Assembly: GCA_964023275.1 (NCBI GenBank)
Contig: OZ029917.1
Span: forward strand, 24,610,505 to 24,674,504
DNA length: 64,000 nucleotides
Direction: 5' to 3'
Origin: Norana najaformis
Lineage: Eukaryota > Annelida > Clitellata > Crassiclitellata > Hormogastridae
The notes below the pieces were generated by a model. It saw only the letters and a program-made list of their open reading frames with translations, was not told the DNA's origin and did not search any database. Of this stretch, positions 33,927 to 51,079 are shown piece after piece. A program made the position numbers and the translations under genes. Numbering within the stretch: the first letter of the stretch is position 1; each line of letters opens with the position of its first letter.

Positions 33927-34560
33927 CAAAGTGCTGTTTCAGCAATTTCTATGAAAACTTCTGTCTTGTTTACCTTTTTGTGTGGGTTAAGGGTGCTGCG
34001 AAAATTGTCTTTCTACCACTGTATTTGAGTAAACTTGGCAATTCGTAATAGAAGACATGGAAACTAACTATAAGAAACCTTTAAGAAAGCTGATTGACTG
34101 TAGCCAAGGTCCCTCAAACCCAATAACCCATTTCTCTTAGACCTGTTGTTGACATAGCATGTGATACACTTCCAGTTGTCCAACTTTTACCTAGAAAGAT
34201 TGAAAAGTAGTATTTTGTTTCCCATAGTTAGATACAAGGGTAATGTTCCTTTGATTTGCTTAGACTTTTAGCTGGCAAATGAATAATGCCAAAGTCCTTG
34301 ACATTTCCTAACTTAACCATTTGCTTCCTAGCTCTTGTCTGTTACCAAGTTATACTGCTTGGTAACCCAGGGGTCCTCTGTTCAAACAATTTGCCTGAGG
34401 CCTGCTCAGCGGACTCAAACAAGTAATCTCTGGTTTACAGGCCAAGTACACTACCAAACAGACTATCATGTCGCACAACACCAACAACAAATTGAACTTT
34501 ACTGGCCTCTGTGCAGCTACAATTCAGAAGGCTGAAGACTATATCTTGTAATAAAATTGT
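33927..34560 (+). promoter_or_regulatory. Probable 3' UTR of the TIR-SLOG gene with AATAAA at 34550
   Basis: After the TGA at 33924-33926 no further exon is seen. The first clear AATAAA is at 34550-34555, giving a 3' UTR of about 0.63 kb. Confidence 0.4.
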
Positions 34561-35293
34561 AATCGCAATGTTGAGAATTTCTAAAATGCTACTGTGAAGC
34601 TAAGCACAAGGCACCAGCTTATTCATCAAGTCAGAGGGGTTGTCTAAAGATGCCATAGGACCAGAGAGTGAAGGGGATGGAACAGCTGTCTTACGGTGGT
34701 TTGTGTTTAGGTTGAGAAATGGGAAGGCGGTGGATTGGATAGTCTGTGTTATGACTCTTTCCAAATACTGTGACACATATTCCTGAATGACAAAACTGCA
34801 GCACATATTTGTTTGTTTAATTTAGAAAAGGTGTGGGTTACCTTGAAATTTAAGATCATTGACTGTATAATAACTTATAATCAAGCAACTGATGTACCCA
34901 AAGTATTTATTACTTCAAATTAAGTTGCACATGACCTGTAAAATTATGAGCTTCATATTTTCTGCTAGAGTCTTAATTATAATATTACATTGATTTTTAC
35001 CTGACTGTAAAATGCTCTATAAATTGTGAAATTTTTTACACTGCTTTTGCTATTTACAGTAGTATAACCTGCAAAATTTTACATATATTTGCTAATGGTT
35101 CTTTTTGCAGTTTGCTTCATGACCTGCTACTTATATGTTGATCAGAAAGTTCAAAGAAGCCCTAAAAGTATTTATGTTGGATAAATGCAAGTGCATCTTT
35201 GGCAGTGTTTCCTAGATTTTGTGAATCCTCTCAAGTGTGATATTGATACATAATGGCGCTATAGAACTCTCAGATCAGACTGCAGTGCCATTA
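34561..35293. other. Intergenic DNA, nothing recognised
   Basis: AT-rich sequence without a convincing exon or known repeat lies between the TIR-SLOG 3' end and the hairpin element. Confidence 0.4.
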
Positions 35294-35530
35294 CTTGTCT
35301 TCATATGCACTTATCAGCAGATGCATTTTCTTTAAGATGGTTCTCCAACAACTTGGTACATTTGACTTAAACATTTGACTTTATGATTCAAAGATAATCA
35401 ACCTTCAGCTCCCAGGGAGCTGCCATACAGTGGATCGAAACTTCCTTACCATCAGAAGTCAAATGTACTAAGTTGTTGGAGAACCATCTTAAAGAAAATG
35501 CGTCTGCTGATAAGTGCATATGAAGACGAG
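35294..35530. repeat. Hairpin-forming inverted repeat, arms about 73 bp
   Basis: 35294-35368 (TCTTCATATGCACTTATCAG...GGTACATTTGACT) is the near-perfect reverse complement of 35456-35530. The loop is about 87 bases and contains TTCAGCTCCCAGGGAGCTG. No coding potential is seen. Confidence 0.85.
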
Positions 35531-35534
35531 TTGC

Positions 35535-35712
35535 CTGCGCTATCCTTTACCACCTGATCTCCCCACTGACAGCGTACGGTCAGTGTTTGCTAGAGGGCAT
35601 AAGTGGATGGAGCCAAAATCTCGAACCAAATTTCTGCCCTGGCAGGGATTTGACCCCAACCTTATGATTGACTTTCCACCATGCTAACCACTAAACTATT
35701 ACACACTCAGAC
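35535..35712 (-). mobile_element. tRNA-derived SINE
   Basis: On the minus strand the head reads GTGTAATAGTTTAGTGGTTA, an A-box-like TAGTTTAGTGG. It is followed at tRNA spacing by GGTTGGGGTCAAATCCC (degenerate B box). The rest continues to about 35535, next to the hairpin, with which it may form one composite element. Confidence 0.6.
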
Positions 35713-36642
35713 TAGAGTATAATGCAGAGTTCAATATTATGGTAAACCAGTGGGCTGCTAGCTGTTACTAAAAACAATTGTTAGCACTGACATAGAAAGA
35801 AATTTTTCAACAACCCCTCATCCAAGAATTTCCCTGTAGTCTTAAGCATCTTGATAACGCAAAGTAAATTCATGGCATGAAACTTCAAGTGTTTCTATTT
35901 TGCAGGAAAATTTGAAATTTAGTCAATATATACACAAACAGCTTACATTTGGAAGCAAGAGAATTTACCTGCTGAAGGAATTGGTAACATTGGGTCTGCC
36001 TAAAAAGGAATAAATAAGAGGCTTATGTCCTGCATTACCTAGGTACAGGACTCTTACAAGTTTCGTAAACTACCACTTTTTTTAAACATTGCTATCACCA
36101 AATTCTGACAGCAGTATAACATTAACTACACCTCACAAACCAGTCTGGTTTTCATCTGCATGACGCTACTGTCATTCCATTCCTCAGATTATTTCCTATC
36201 CCTTGAAATATACAAAACCACTAAAAGAGACCACAACTATGAATTAACCAGTTTACCATTATATCCAATATAGATCATTATTGTACATTAAATAAATCTA
36301 AATCTTGAATAATCATACCCATCATTACACTTTCACCCAATATTACAGTCCATTTGTATATGATCTGTACAGTGGACCCTCTTTACCGTGTATCATATAC
36401 CATTTGAAAACACGGTCACATTATAATGAGGTTAAAGCTAAACTTAAATTTGGAATCCATGTATTCAGCTGCACTATATCAGAATTAGCTTTGTAACTGT
36501 GCACAACGCTCCCATGCAGGTCTCATGTATGTAGGGCATGTATGCTATTTGTCTTTTACTGATTACTTACTGACCCTCCATGCAAACATAACAAAGCAAA
36601 TAATACTCTGTAGAAGTAGTTCAACCATTATATTTCCATTGC

Positions 36643-36648
36643 TTTATT
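36643..36648 (-). promoter_or_regulatory. Polyadenylation signal for THOC3
   Basis: AATAAA on the minus strand, about 283 bases after the THOC3 stop. It is the first good candidate. Confidence 0.45.
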
Positions 36649-36698
36649 TTGTTAATCAAAACAAAACATACAACATTACCCGACATCAAATTCTTTTG

Positions 36699-36842
36699 CA
36701 AAATTGGGTCAACTGCAATTTTTAGTTTTGAATACAAAATAACATAAATATCCTATAGTAATAACGTGCACAAAATTGGCTCAGCTCCCATTTTTAGTTT
36801 TGAATGCAAAATGATAAAAATATTCTGCAGCAATAACCCAAA
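36699..36842. repeat. Diverged 72-bp tandem duplication
   Basis: Two units starting CAAAATTGGG (36699) and CAAAATTGGC (36771) share TTTTTAGTTTTGAATNCAAAAT and following blocks, with about 15-20% divergence. They sit just downstream of the THOC3 stop. Confidence 0.7.
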
Positions 36843-36930
36843 TTATTTTGTTGTCTTCTCTGTGTTCGTCAGGTTGCAACAGTAAGAGATTATGCAAGTG
36901 CCCATTAATGAAATGTTTAAAGCTCTAGGC

Positions 36931-42737
<5,807 letters not shown>

Positions 42738-42884
42738 GTTACCGGTCAGTATCATGCAGCTTTGAATTTACAGTAAGTCAGTAAGTAAATCATCATTTAA
42801 TAAACTTTATTTCGTCACAATATCAATCTTTATTCACCCAACTAGCACAAAAATAAAACTAAAAATAGCGATGCGTGATTTTCA

Positions 42885-43775
42885 ACAGGACACCAGGCCT
42901 ACCTTTACTCATGGCCCGATGCCTCAGCCACTCTGATGGTTGAGCGGATCCTTGAGGCCGCCTCTGTTCTAGATCTCTGGATGTCTTCTAACCGCCTCTG
43001 TCTTAATCCTGATAAGACTCAATATATCTGGCTAGGTGGCCGTGTCCAGCTTGCCAAATTTGACTTTAGTTCCCTTTCCTCTAATTTCCCTCAGTCCGTG
43101 ACCTCGGAATCATCCTGGATCAAACTCTTTCTCTGACTGACCATGTAAATAATATCTCCCGCTCTTGTCTTTACCACCTTTGACAACTCCGCTCTATTCG
43201 TCACTCGCTTCCTCTTCATGCGATCACTACCTTGGTCCATGCCCTGATTTGCACTAGGATTGACTTTGGTAATGCTGCCTACATGTATATTGGACTTTCT
43301 GCAATTAACACCTCCAAGCTTCAGTCTATACTTAATGCTGCTGCACGCCTTATTGGTGGTCTTCCAAAGTGTGCCCATACATGTATATCTACTTTTATTC
43401 TTGATTCACTTCATTGGCTTCCTGTCAGTCAACGCATCCAGTTTAAGATTCTTATCCTTATGCGCAACTGCCTTCTAGGCTCTGCTCCGTCCTACTTAAC
43501 TTCTTTTTGTATTCCGGTTTCCTTGTTGCCTGCCCATGCCTTCCTTCGCTCAGCTACCCGTGGTCTCTCGGTAGTCCCTCGCGTCCGCACTACGATTGCT
43601 CAGTCCAGGAGCTTTGCCTTTGTTGGCCCTTCCAGCTGGAACTGCCTTCCTCTTGACCTGCGGCTTCAATTACTTAGTCTCTCTCCTACCCAGTATCGCA
43701 AAAAAGCCTAAAATCCTCTTTGTTTGTTCAAGTCGGGAGCGCCACTGTTTCCTAAGTGGCGCTTTATAAATGTTC
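42885..43775 (+). mobile_element. L2-like LINE, truncated, RT C-terminus and 3' tail
   Basis: Frames give WMSSNRLCLNPDKTQYIWLG (43 kb), then after a frameshift ALICTRIDFGNAAYM, LQSILNAAARLIGGLPK, DSLHWLPVSQRIQFKIL and GPSSWNCLPLDLR. These are the standard end of L2/CR1 reverse transcriptase. The 3' UTR ends with GTGGCGCTTTATAAATG, the short 3' hairpin-like terminus typical of L2. It lies between the THOC3 start and the nuclear receptor 3' end. It is a different subfamily from the element at 7140. Confidence 0.75.
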
Positions 43776-43792
43776 GTTTACAATTACATACA

Positions 43793-43928
43793 CGGGGACC
43801 TTAAATGACGTGGCGACCACTCGAATGGGCAGCGGTGGTGAAGGATCTCACCCGATTAATAAACCGAAAAATGAGCAGAATCGAGGCCATACGGTCGCTA
43901 TACAAAAACATGTAAATTTACATTTATT
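43793..43928 (+). mobile_element. SINE-like repeat, copy D
   Basis: It carries the family blocks GACCTTAAATGACGTGGCGA and GGGCAGCGGTGGTGAAGGAT, and ends in CATGTAAATTTACATTTA. It directly follows the L2-like 3' end. Its end contains a minus-strand AATAAA (43923-43928) that could serve the nuclear receptor gene 162 bases past its stop. Confidence 0.75.
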
Positions 43929-44089
43929 CCATCTATCACACAGGCGAGGTGTCATCGATATTATCTAAGGCATCCTGCAGGCTCAGAGAGCGACAAGCTC
44001 CAGAAGTTGCAATACAGGCCTAGATAATATATAGCGCTCGGATAATTGTCCTTTAATGGCATAGCGAGCTGCTATCTTGCGATTGCCAA

Positions 44090-47000
44090 TCAAAGTTCAT
44101 AAAAATGTTCCTGTGGTTTGTTGTTAATAAGCAGAGATCCGACAAATTGTTCGATGCGCGAGGACACGTTGGCACCTGGCGAATGTCCGAAGAACATTTC
44201 GTAGACTTCGGTCGCTTGGAAGGACCGAAGAGCCGGAAGAACGAGGAGTAGCTTTCCAAATCGGGAAGTGTCACTGACACCTTTGCCATCGACGTGTCCT
44301 CTTAGCGAGCTTTCCACTGCTTCTTGTAGCTTTTCCACCTCTTGCCTAGCGTGTAGGTCCGAACTATCTGAAACCATCAGAATGACACATGTATTTACGT
44401 TTGTACGAATGAATGCATGCGTATACATATGTATGTGCATGCATGTGTATATATGTATGTATGAAAGAGAGTGTGTGTGTGTGAGAAAGAGAGCACTTCT
44501 GGGAGTGAGGATGCCGATTCGCGTCCCCGGTCGTGGCTGATTTAAGAGATTTTCATTTTTGGCTAGCACGGTCCATAGGCAGGGATCTTAAATGGCGTGG
44601 CATCCATTCAAACGGACAGCGGTGGTGAAGGATCTCACCAGATTAATTCATTGGAACATGAGCACAGTTGAACTTATACGGTCGCTATCGAAAAACGTGC
44701 AGGGATCTACATAAGTTATACATTTACGTTTACCTGGTTTTGACACAGCAAGAAGTCGAAGACAGTTATATTCGAATCTGTCTGGCACCAGGTCACTGAT
44801 CCGCCGGATGAAGTTACGCATGTTCCTAAGCAACTGGCGGTTGATATGGCAACCTCTACTACGGCTGTTGTTGTCAAGCCTGCTTTCCTTTTCCCGATGG
44901 GTGTTTTCAGGAGAAGGGACTTCAGACAGAATATTTTCTGAGTGAAAAAAACAAACCAACTTATTAATATCTCTTTACAAAACAATTCATTACTTGCAAT
45001 TTGTTTAAATTACCGTAAAACCACTTACATTCATAAGAATAGGCCTTAATTTTATCTGCTCTATGAAATTCGATCTATAGTAATAGTATTTTAAACTGAT
45101 CATATCTGGAACCAGTTTAGTGATCTGCAGTGTGTATGCATTAAACAAAGCATGAATTCAAATGGGTATCCATCCATCCATCAATCAATCCATCCATCCA
45201 TCCATCAATCAATCAATCCATCTCCATTCAAATATACATACATACATACATACATACATACATACACACATACACTCATACACACATACATACATACATA
45301 CATATACATTTACTCACTTGTTTACATTTGTTCTTTCGGTTGTTAAGAAGTTCTGCAATGCTAAGTCGGTCTAATCGCGTGTGCTCCGTGATCGGCATAT
45401 CGTACCTGGATCGATATGTAATTCAGCCGTCTTCAGAATTACGATCTCACTCCATGATTCTTCGACGAGCGTCAAGCGGTCTCTCAGCGGAAGATCCGCG
45501 AAGATCGGGTACGACTGGAGACCCTCGACACACATGCCAAGCAGCTGTACCACTCTGCCAAATCCAGTCCATTTGGAGCAGGACACTGGCGCCTGTGGAA
45601 CTCCTCTTCCATAGATAGCATGGGAATTTGACAGTTGAAGGCGGTGGTAACCAAAGGGCAGCGGAAACTGATAAGAAGGTTCTGGGAAATAGCTGACCAT
45701 TCCGGGTGGCTGGAAGAGCATCGGATGCAATCGATAGGATTGTGGGTCAGATCCAACGATGCACCCATTATAAGTTGCACCAAATGCCGACAGATTAATA
45801 CTTGCTAGAGGTCGACCGCCCGCCCTGCATAAATTTTCAAGAAAATTAAGAAATTTACATAAAACTCTAAACTTTCAAACTTAAGAAATTTCCTAAGAAT
45901 CATCCGTCTTCAGGAACAGTAGAAAATCACAAAGATCATACAAATGAAATTAGAAATGTATTAAATGCTAAAGTTTTATCTTAGAGAAGATAAAATGACA
46001 AACCCTGGAGTAAGCTGTATTTTAAAAAAATATGATGACTGTTGTATGTGGGACTATTTTCACACAGCTTGAGCATAATCAGCACCAAAACTTATGGCAC
46101 GAGACTAAACGAAAACTGATACGTATTAGACGTTAGACCCGATTGGTCAATTCAGCCTATCATATTATTATTCATCAAACCCTGCAGTCCCATTCAGGTT
46201 TCGTTTGGTCGGGGTGCTGTGGGTTCGCTCATCCCTAGACCAAAAGTCAACCTCAACCGCGATAGAAAAAGCTAGCCCTAGGGGTCTGTTTTAACCGACT
46301 CCCTCCGGGTAATCGAAGTCGATCCCATTAATTATCCGCTTGTATAGAATATATATAGTGATTAACGCAGAGCTATAAAGCCAAGTGGCAAGCGACTGAT
46401 GGATGTTGGTTTTAAACTCCAAACACCAGTCGTTTACGAGAATATTTATTTTTTACAAGTAAAACTTTTAATTAAATGCTTTCTACAATCGTTGGATTCG
46501 AGCAGGATTTCCACGCAAAAGCACAGAGACTCATATTTTACGCGTGAAGAAGAGGCCTGATGTTTCGTACATCTGAATTTGAAGACGCTTATGTTAAGTA
46601 GGCGCTAAATGTCAACTTATAAATTGAGCAGCAAAAATAGCACATGCACCTCGTTGTGTTTGGTTCTGTCTTCATTTCTGGATCCGCCATCTGCTCAGGA
46701 CTGCGTGGCCGCTTCCTGTTTCGAGTTTCTCTCACTCGCTGAACGGCTGAAATACAAATTTTAAATTCCTTATTATATGGTAATATACAATAAAAATTCC
46801 TTACCTACAAAGAGCACTGAATCTGCGCTGTAAGTTTGCATCCACTTTTTCGGCTCATTTTCATCTTCTCGCTTTCTTCGCTTTAGTGCCGATAATTTTT
46901 CGCTTTAATATCGTAATCGTAAACTCCAGGTTTCTCCAGCGCCCAATGAAAGCTAAGTCGCGGAAACCAGTTTATTCCCAGGCGTTCAGTTAAGACCAAA

Positions 47001-48552
47001 TCGATAGGCAATAAGGGTTCTGCTTCAGGTCAAGATCCAAATGTTACGCAGACATACAGCGTGGCAGCTACGGTGGGTGGAATTTGGGATTGGAGCGGAA
47101 AGAGAGATAAGAGGAAGAAGGGCAGTCAGGATGAGAACTGTGAAAGAGGAATGTTTTCATTTTTTAGTGAAAGGCCATGCATGGCAATGCAGAAATTGCA
47201 AGCGGTGGAGCACTATAGATGAGTTTGTATGATGGGTCAGATTACTGTCGCAGTTCTGCCGGGAGTTTATTCCAGAGGAGTGACGCAGCTCCACGCCTAC
47301 GATTCCTCTCTCAGCCGATGGACATATGGCGTGTTAACAAATGTCCTACTTACTTAGCTATGGCTATGGAGCGATTTCCAAATTTTAAGGATGCGGTGAC
47401 GGAAGGGGGGAGAAGTGTCAGGGCGGAAGAGTTGCGGGTTGAACGAAGTGGTTGGATTGTTAATAACTGACGAAGAAAAATATATCATAGGCCTACATGT
47501 CTTCTAATTTAACATTTTTGTGAACAATTTTCGTCAAAACCGGTTTGGGGTGGGGCAAAATCAATGAAGTTCCCACACCAGTAAAATGGGGCGCCACCAT
47601 GCTGAATCCGCTCTTGTCTACTTACATTCCAGTCGTGACAACATGTTTATTTAAGGGATTTGTATCGCGAGCTAGCACGAGAACCCAACATGTCGTGAGG
47701 AACATTAAAACGGGTAACGGTGGTCATGTATCGCACTTGACAATTCACTGAAAGGGAGCAAGATCAAGGCTAAACGGTCGTTACAGACAGACATGTGCTT
47801 ATGTGTCTACACGCGTCGCCCTTAGCAGACGAAGGAACAGAAAGATAACTGTCTGGTGACGTACAGAACAACCGCTCGTGAGTCTGTGGCTTCAACCCAA
47901 CTTTTCGATTGAGCACAGGATTTGCATAACTGTGGCGACCCTTCAGTCATCCGTACTCTACTGTTAAGTTCTTACTGAGTCAGATTAAAGCAATCGATTG
48001 TGCAGGAATGGATCCCGCACATTATCAACTTTCTGATATTGGTCACGATTGAAATGCGTCGCTCTGAAATTGGTCTAATATACAGAATGTAGAGTAATGA
48101 AATGTAATAATGCCTTTATGAGGTTCTTAAAAGGTGCTATATAAATGTTCAGATACATACATTACATACATACATATATTTGCATACATGCACAGGGGTC
48201 TACAATATTACACATAAAAGCGATCAAATGAGTTCAGATAGGATAATAATTGTATCAGGCTTACCGTATCTATTCATCTGCTTTGCCAGACATTTCTGGA
48301 AGCGACAGGCCTGGCATTGGTTGCGTCTGGACAGGTCAATGACGCATCGACCTTGACCTTGGCACTTGTACTCGGTATTTCGACGGACGCTTCGCTTAAA
48401 GAAACCGCGACATCCATCGCAGCTGATCGCCCCGTAATGGCGACCGGAAGCTCGGTCTCCGCAGACGAGACACACATTCTCGGACCTTCGGTGATCAGGG
48501 CTGCCACATACGCCATCTTGTGACGGCCCGATTTCAAGGTCTTTCGAAGCCA
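44090..48552 (-). CDS. NR2E-like nuclear receptor (TLX/PNR group)
   Basis: Five exons join in phase (transcript order): 48552-48265, 46746-46650, 45824-45406, 44937-44734, 44367-44090. The first exon opens with TG GCT TCG. If a 5' exon ends in A, the ATG is split by an intron and the protein is 428 residues (MASKDLEIG...), a normal NR2E length. The DNA-binding domain has all eight zinc Cys (28, 31, 45, 48, 64, 70, 80, 83) and P-box [19 protein letters not shown] follows, like the 'MN.DAVQ.ER' extension of NR2E receptors. The ligand-binding domain shows [44 protein letters not shown] and [15 protein letters not shown], close to TLX/PNR. The C-terminus lacks an obvious AF-2 motif. It is a nuclear DNA-binding transcription regulator; target and ligand are unknown. 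Confidence 0.9.
44401..44492. repeat. Mixed TG/CATG/GA microsatellite
   Basis: A low-complexity run of ATGCATGC, GTATGTAT, TGTGTGTG and GAGAAAGA units in the last intron of the nuclear receptor gene. Confidence 0.7.
44556..44732 (+). mobile_element. SINE-like repeat, copy E, abutting a splice donor
   Basis: It starts at TTTTTGGCTAGCACGGTCCA, carries ATCTTAAATGGCGTGGCATC and GACAGCGGTGGTGAAGGATC, and ends ACATTTACGTTTA at 44732. The splice donor of the nuclear receptor exon 44937-44734 is at 44733-44732, so the intron effectively begins inside the element's end. Compared with other copies it has a short insertion before the tail. Confidence 0.7.
45168..45312. repeat. ATCC/ATCA and CATA tetranucleotide microsatellites
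   Basis: CATCCATCCATC and AATCAATC units (45168-45225) are followed by long CATACATA and CACATACA runs (to about 45312). They lie in the intron just downstream of the LBD exon of the nuclear receptor gene. Confidence 0.9.
46905..47470 (-). mobile_element. L2-like LINE 3' end with internal insertion
   Basis: Same family and orientation as 7140-7805. It has the terminal CGTAATCGTAAACTCCAGG, the AGAGATAAGAGGAAGAAG block and the minus-strand [11 protein letters not shown] coding block. Relative to the 7-kb copy, about 65 bases are inserted between 47292 and 47358, flanked by AGCT. It lies in the first visible intron of the nuclear receptor gene. Confidence 0.7.
47657..47802 (+). mobile_element. 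SINE-like repeat, copy F (diverged)
   Basis: Diverged but colinear with the family: GCGAGCTAGCACGAGAACCC, AACATTAAAACGGGTAACGG, TGGTCATGTATCGCACTTGA, GGAGCAAGATCAAGGCTAAA and CGGTCGTTACAGACAGACAT. Confidence 0.5.
48095..48180 (+). mobile_element. L2-type 3' terminus with ACAT-rich tail
   Basis: AAAAGGTGCTATATAAATGT followed by ATACATACATTACATACATA is the typical 3' end of an L2 element with its short tandem tail. No coding part is left. Confidence 0.5.
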
Positions 48553-48569
48553 CTGTTGAAAGTTCAGAT

Positions 48570-50765
48570 GAGGTTGATTTGCGAAAAATTAATAACAGAG
48601 CTGATATTCCTCCAGCGAATAAAAGCTATTTCAAATTATGGACACCAGATGTATATGGACTCGATACGTGAGTACATTTTAAAATAATTTGGTAAAAGAT
48701 AACAGAGTTGATGTTATGCAGAGCGAATAAAAGCTATTTCTCACCATAGACACCTTGCAGGTGTATACTACCTAAGTGCATTTTAGGCTAACTAAAGATG
48801 GTAATGGTAACGTGACAGCGAAAGAACCATGCAGACATAAGCATAGCTTATATGGCCAAGAAGTCTTATAATTATAAATTTCTAATCAAACCATTGCTCT
48901 AAAACTGCCTCATATTTAGCAATCTCTATCTGATTTGAATATATATGTGTAGATCAACAACTTGTTGATGATAAAACCTTTACAAACAAAACATACATAC
49001 ATCTTTGGGCCATCGATTTATTTATCGATGTCATAGCTATAATAGGTGACATTTTGTTTACAATAAAATAGTCTAAAGAGGCAGACAGAGATTGGGGTTT
49101 GTCTCCGGCTTAAAGTCGGGGTGGATTCCCGCTGAAGCAAGAGTTGTTAAGACATTTAAATGAATGCTTTTTGGTTATTTTAGGAATAAATCCGATATAG
49201 ATGCAAAATTATTTCAATCGTACAAAGCAATTCAGAGCGAGAGAATCTGATTTCCTTCAGAAAAGACTCAACATTCTGGGCAGTTTAATTCTTTAAGGAA
49301 CAATCATGGAGGGTTTAATCAAATTCAAGGAGATTTAATTAAATCAACTGACTGATTAATTATGAAACATGTATTTTGAATTCGTTTCAAGTGTCGGCTG
49401 CAACTGAGCAACCGTAGCCAAGTAATTAAGTGACACCGCAAGAGGAAATGTAAGCAAACAACTCTTTTACGCATTTTATGACCAATTTTGAAAAAATAGA
49501 GGAAGTGGCTTCAATTTTTCTAAACGTAAAACAGAAAAATTTAGAGTAACTGCTTCTGCCGCACTTCATGGCAAAGGCCGAACCTAATGTTTCCAATTAA
49601 ACTAACAATTAATGCTTAAAGCATAAAGTCCCACACTAGGAATACATATAGTATACATTGACATGTAGATTTTACATATGGAATACATATACATATAGAT
49701 TTTGATGGAGTTCATTTGCATGCGATTGTAGGCTACAGTGATTTAGCAGAATACAAAATATTTGATAAGTGTTAATTGTGATAGTTTTTACTTAATGAAT
49801 CAACACTATGATAACATTACAAGCCCAAGATAAGACATTATGCAGTTTAAATGATTGCTTTTAACCGTTTTCTAAACTTTTTTGGAGAAAATGAGACAAG
49901 ATTCTGATAACTGAAAACTATTTCATTTTGATCGTAGCCTATTATTTATTTCCAGAATGCTGTGACGTGAGGTAATAAATTTGATGACAAGCAATCTGTT
50001 AAAAATATAAGTCAAAGCTTCATAAGCCTACTCGGAATTTCTTGTGCGGGTCTCTTCTTCCTGCAACGACTTCTTTGAAATGCAAACAGTTCTCCTTCGC
50101 TCTGATTTCACGAACGCGACAAGAAACACTAAACGTTAATTCAGTTACTATTCGCACGTCGATCCCTTAAGTTCGATCTGTTTCTCTGTCATCGTCAATT
50201 ACTATTTCTCTGTACAGACACGTGATTGGTAATTTACTATTTACTGATTGACGAAGCACTCAGCTGCCTTGCCTCAATCTCGATAGTGATTGGCTTATCG
50301 TAGACCGGGTAGCTAGCTAATCGCTAAGCGCCTGTGATTGGCCAGCGATGCTACCGTTATGCAAGACGAAGAACAAGGAATGGTGTTAGAGCTCCGCATG
50401 AAGACTAGTGCCTGACAACTCACTTCGTGGTCGGATTTTGAATCGCAGGCAACCCGTTTAGTCGGAGATTATTATTATAGCAACAGTTAAGGTTCATGGT
50501 TGCCTGGGTTGTCACTATGTAGACATGGCAGTAAACAGTTCGATGGAACCGCGAGAAACACAGCTAATCCTTCAGTTGATCTCTCGTTTGTTCTTTGTAG
50601 AATTGGGGAATACTTCCTGCTGTAATGATCGTTAAGGAAGTTCGAACCCTTGTGTAGACCCTATTCTGACACCGATGTGAACAAACACCGCTAATCTCCG
50701 AGTAAACTGTTTCCTATTCAGAAGTACGAGTCGTGTCTTTCGATGTTCTATGATTTAGCTAATGC
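48570..50765. other. Upstream region of the nuclear receptor gene, no gene seen
   Basis: No coding exon was recognised. The stretch 50040-50460 is noticeably richer in G+C and CpG than its surroundings and could be a promoter or 5' exon region for the minus-strand receptor. The needed non-coding exon ending in A could not be placed. Confidence 0.3.
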
Positions 50766-50771
50766 TACTCA

Positions 50772-51048
50772 TGAGTTGTTAAAGCCATCTTTGCCAGTAA
50801 GGTGCTTATGAGTGACCGACCGTTTAGTGCATGGTGTGACTAGCAATGTGGTTTCGCCAAACATCATGGCGTCCAACTGCATGCGATCCAATACAGATCC
50901 GTCGACGGACAGACGAAGTGGCGCCGTCTGGGGAGGAGATGACGGTCGCTTTCTGTCCTTTGACATCGGCGGATTATAACTAAGCGAGTCTAAGGAATAG
51001 TGGCCTTCAGTTTCCTTAATTATTCCCAAAGCGAGAGCCTCCCTGAGA
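50772..51048 (-). CDS. Possible coding exon, product unknown
   Basis: On the minus strand a good acceptor (CCACTGTCTCAG, ending 51049) opens a 92-codon frame to a stop at 50772. It encodes EALALGIIKETEGHYSLDSL, then SKDRKRPSSPPQTAP and QLDAMMFGETTLLVTP. The first part resembles a small winged-helix end ('...G.I.....YSL'), and the rest looks like ordinary low-complexity protein. It could be the last exon of an unseen gene or an N-terminal exon of the nuclear receptor. However, no donor of the right phase joins it to the DBD exon. I do not recognise the family. Confidence 0.35.
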
Positions 51049-51079
51049 CAGTGGCATACACAGAATATCTGACTCACAA

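Noticed and set aside
43091..43378. 95-codon minus-strand frame
   Set aside because: Antisense of the L2-like RT (ALICTRIDFGNAAYM block), not a separate gene.
45484..45783. 99-codon minus-strand frame overlapping the receptor LBD exon
   Set aside because: It is a different frame from the one encoding [11 protein letters not shown] and the LBD signature, and does not fit the exon phases.
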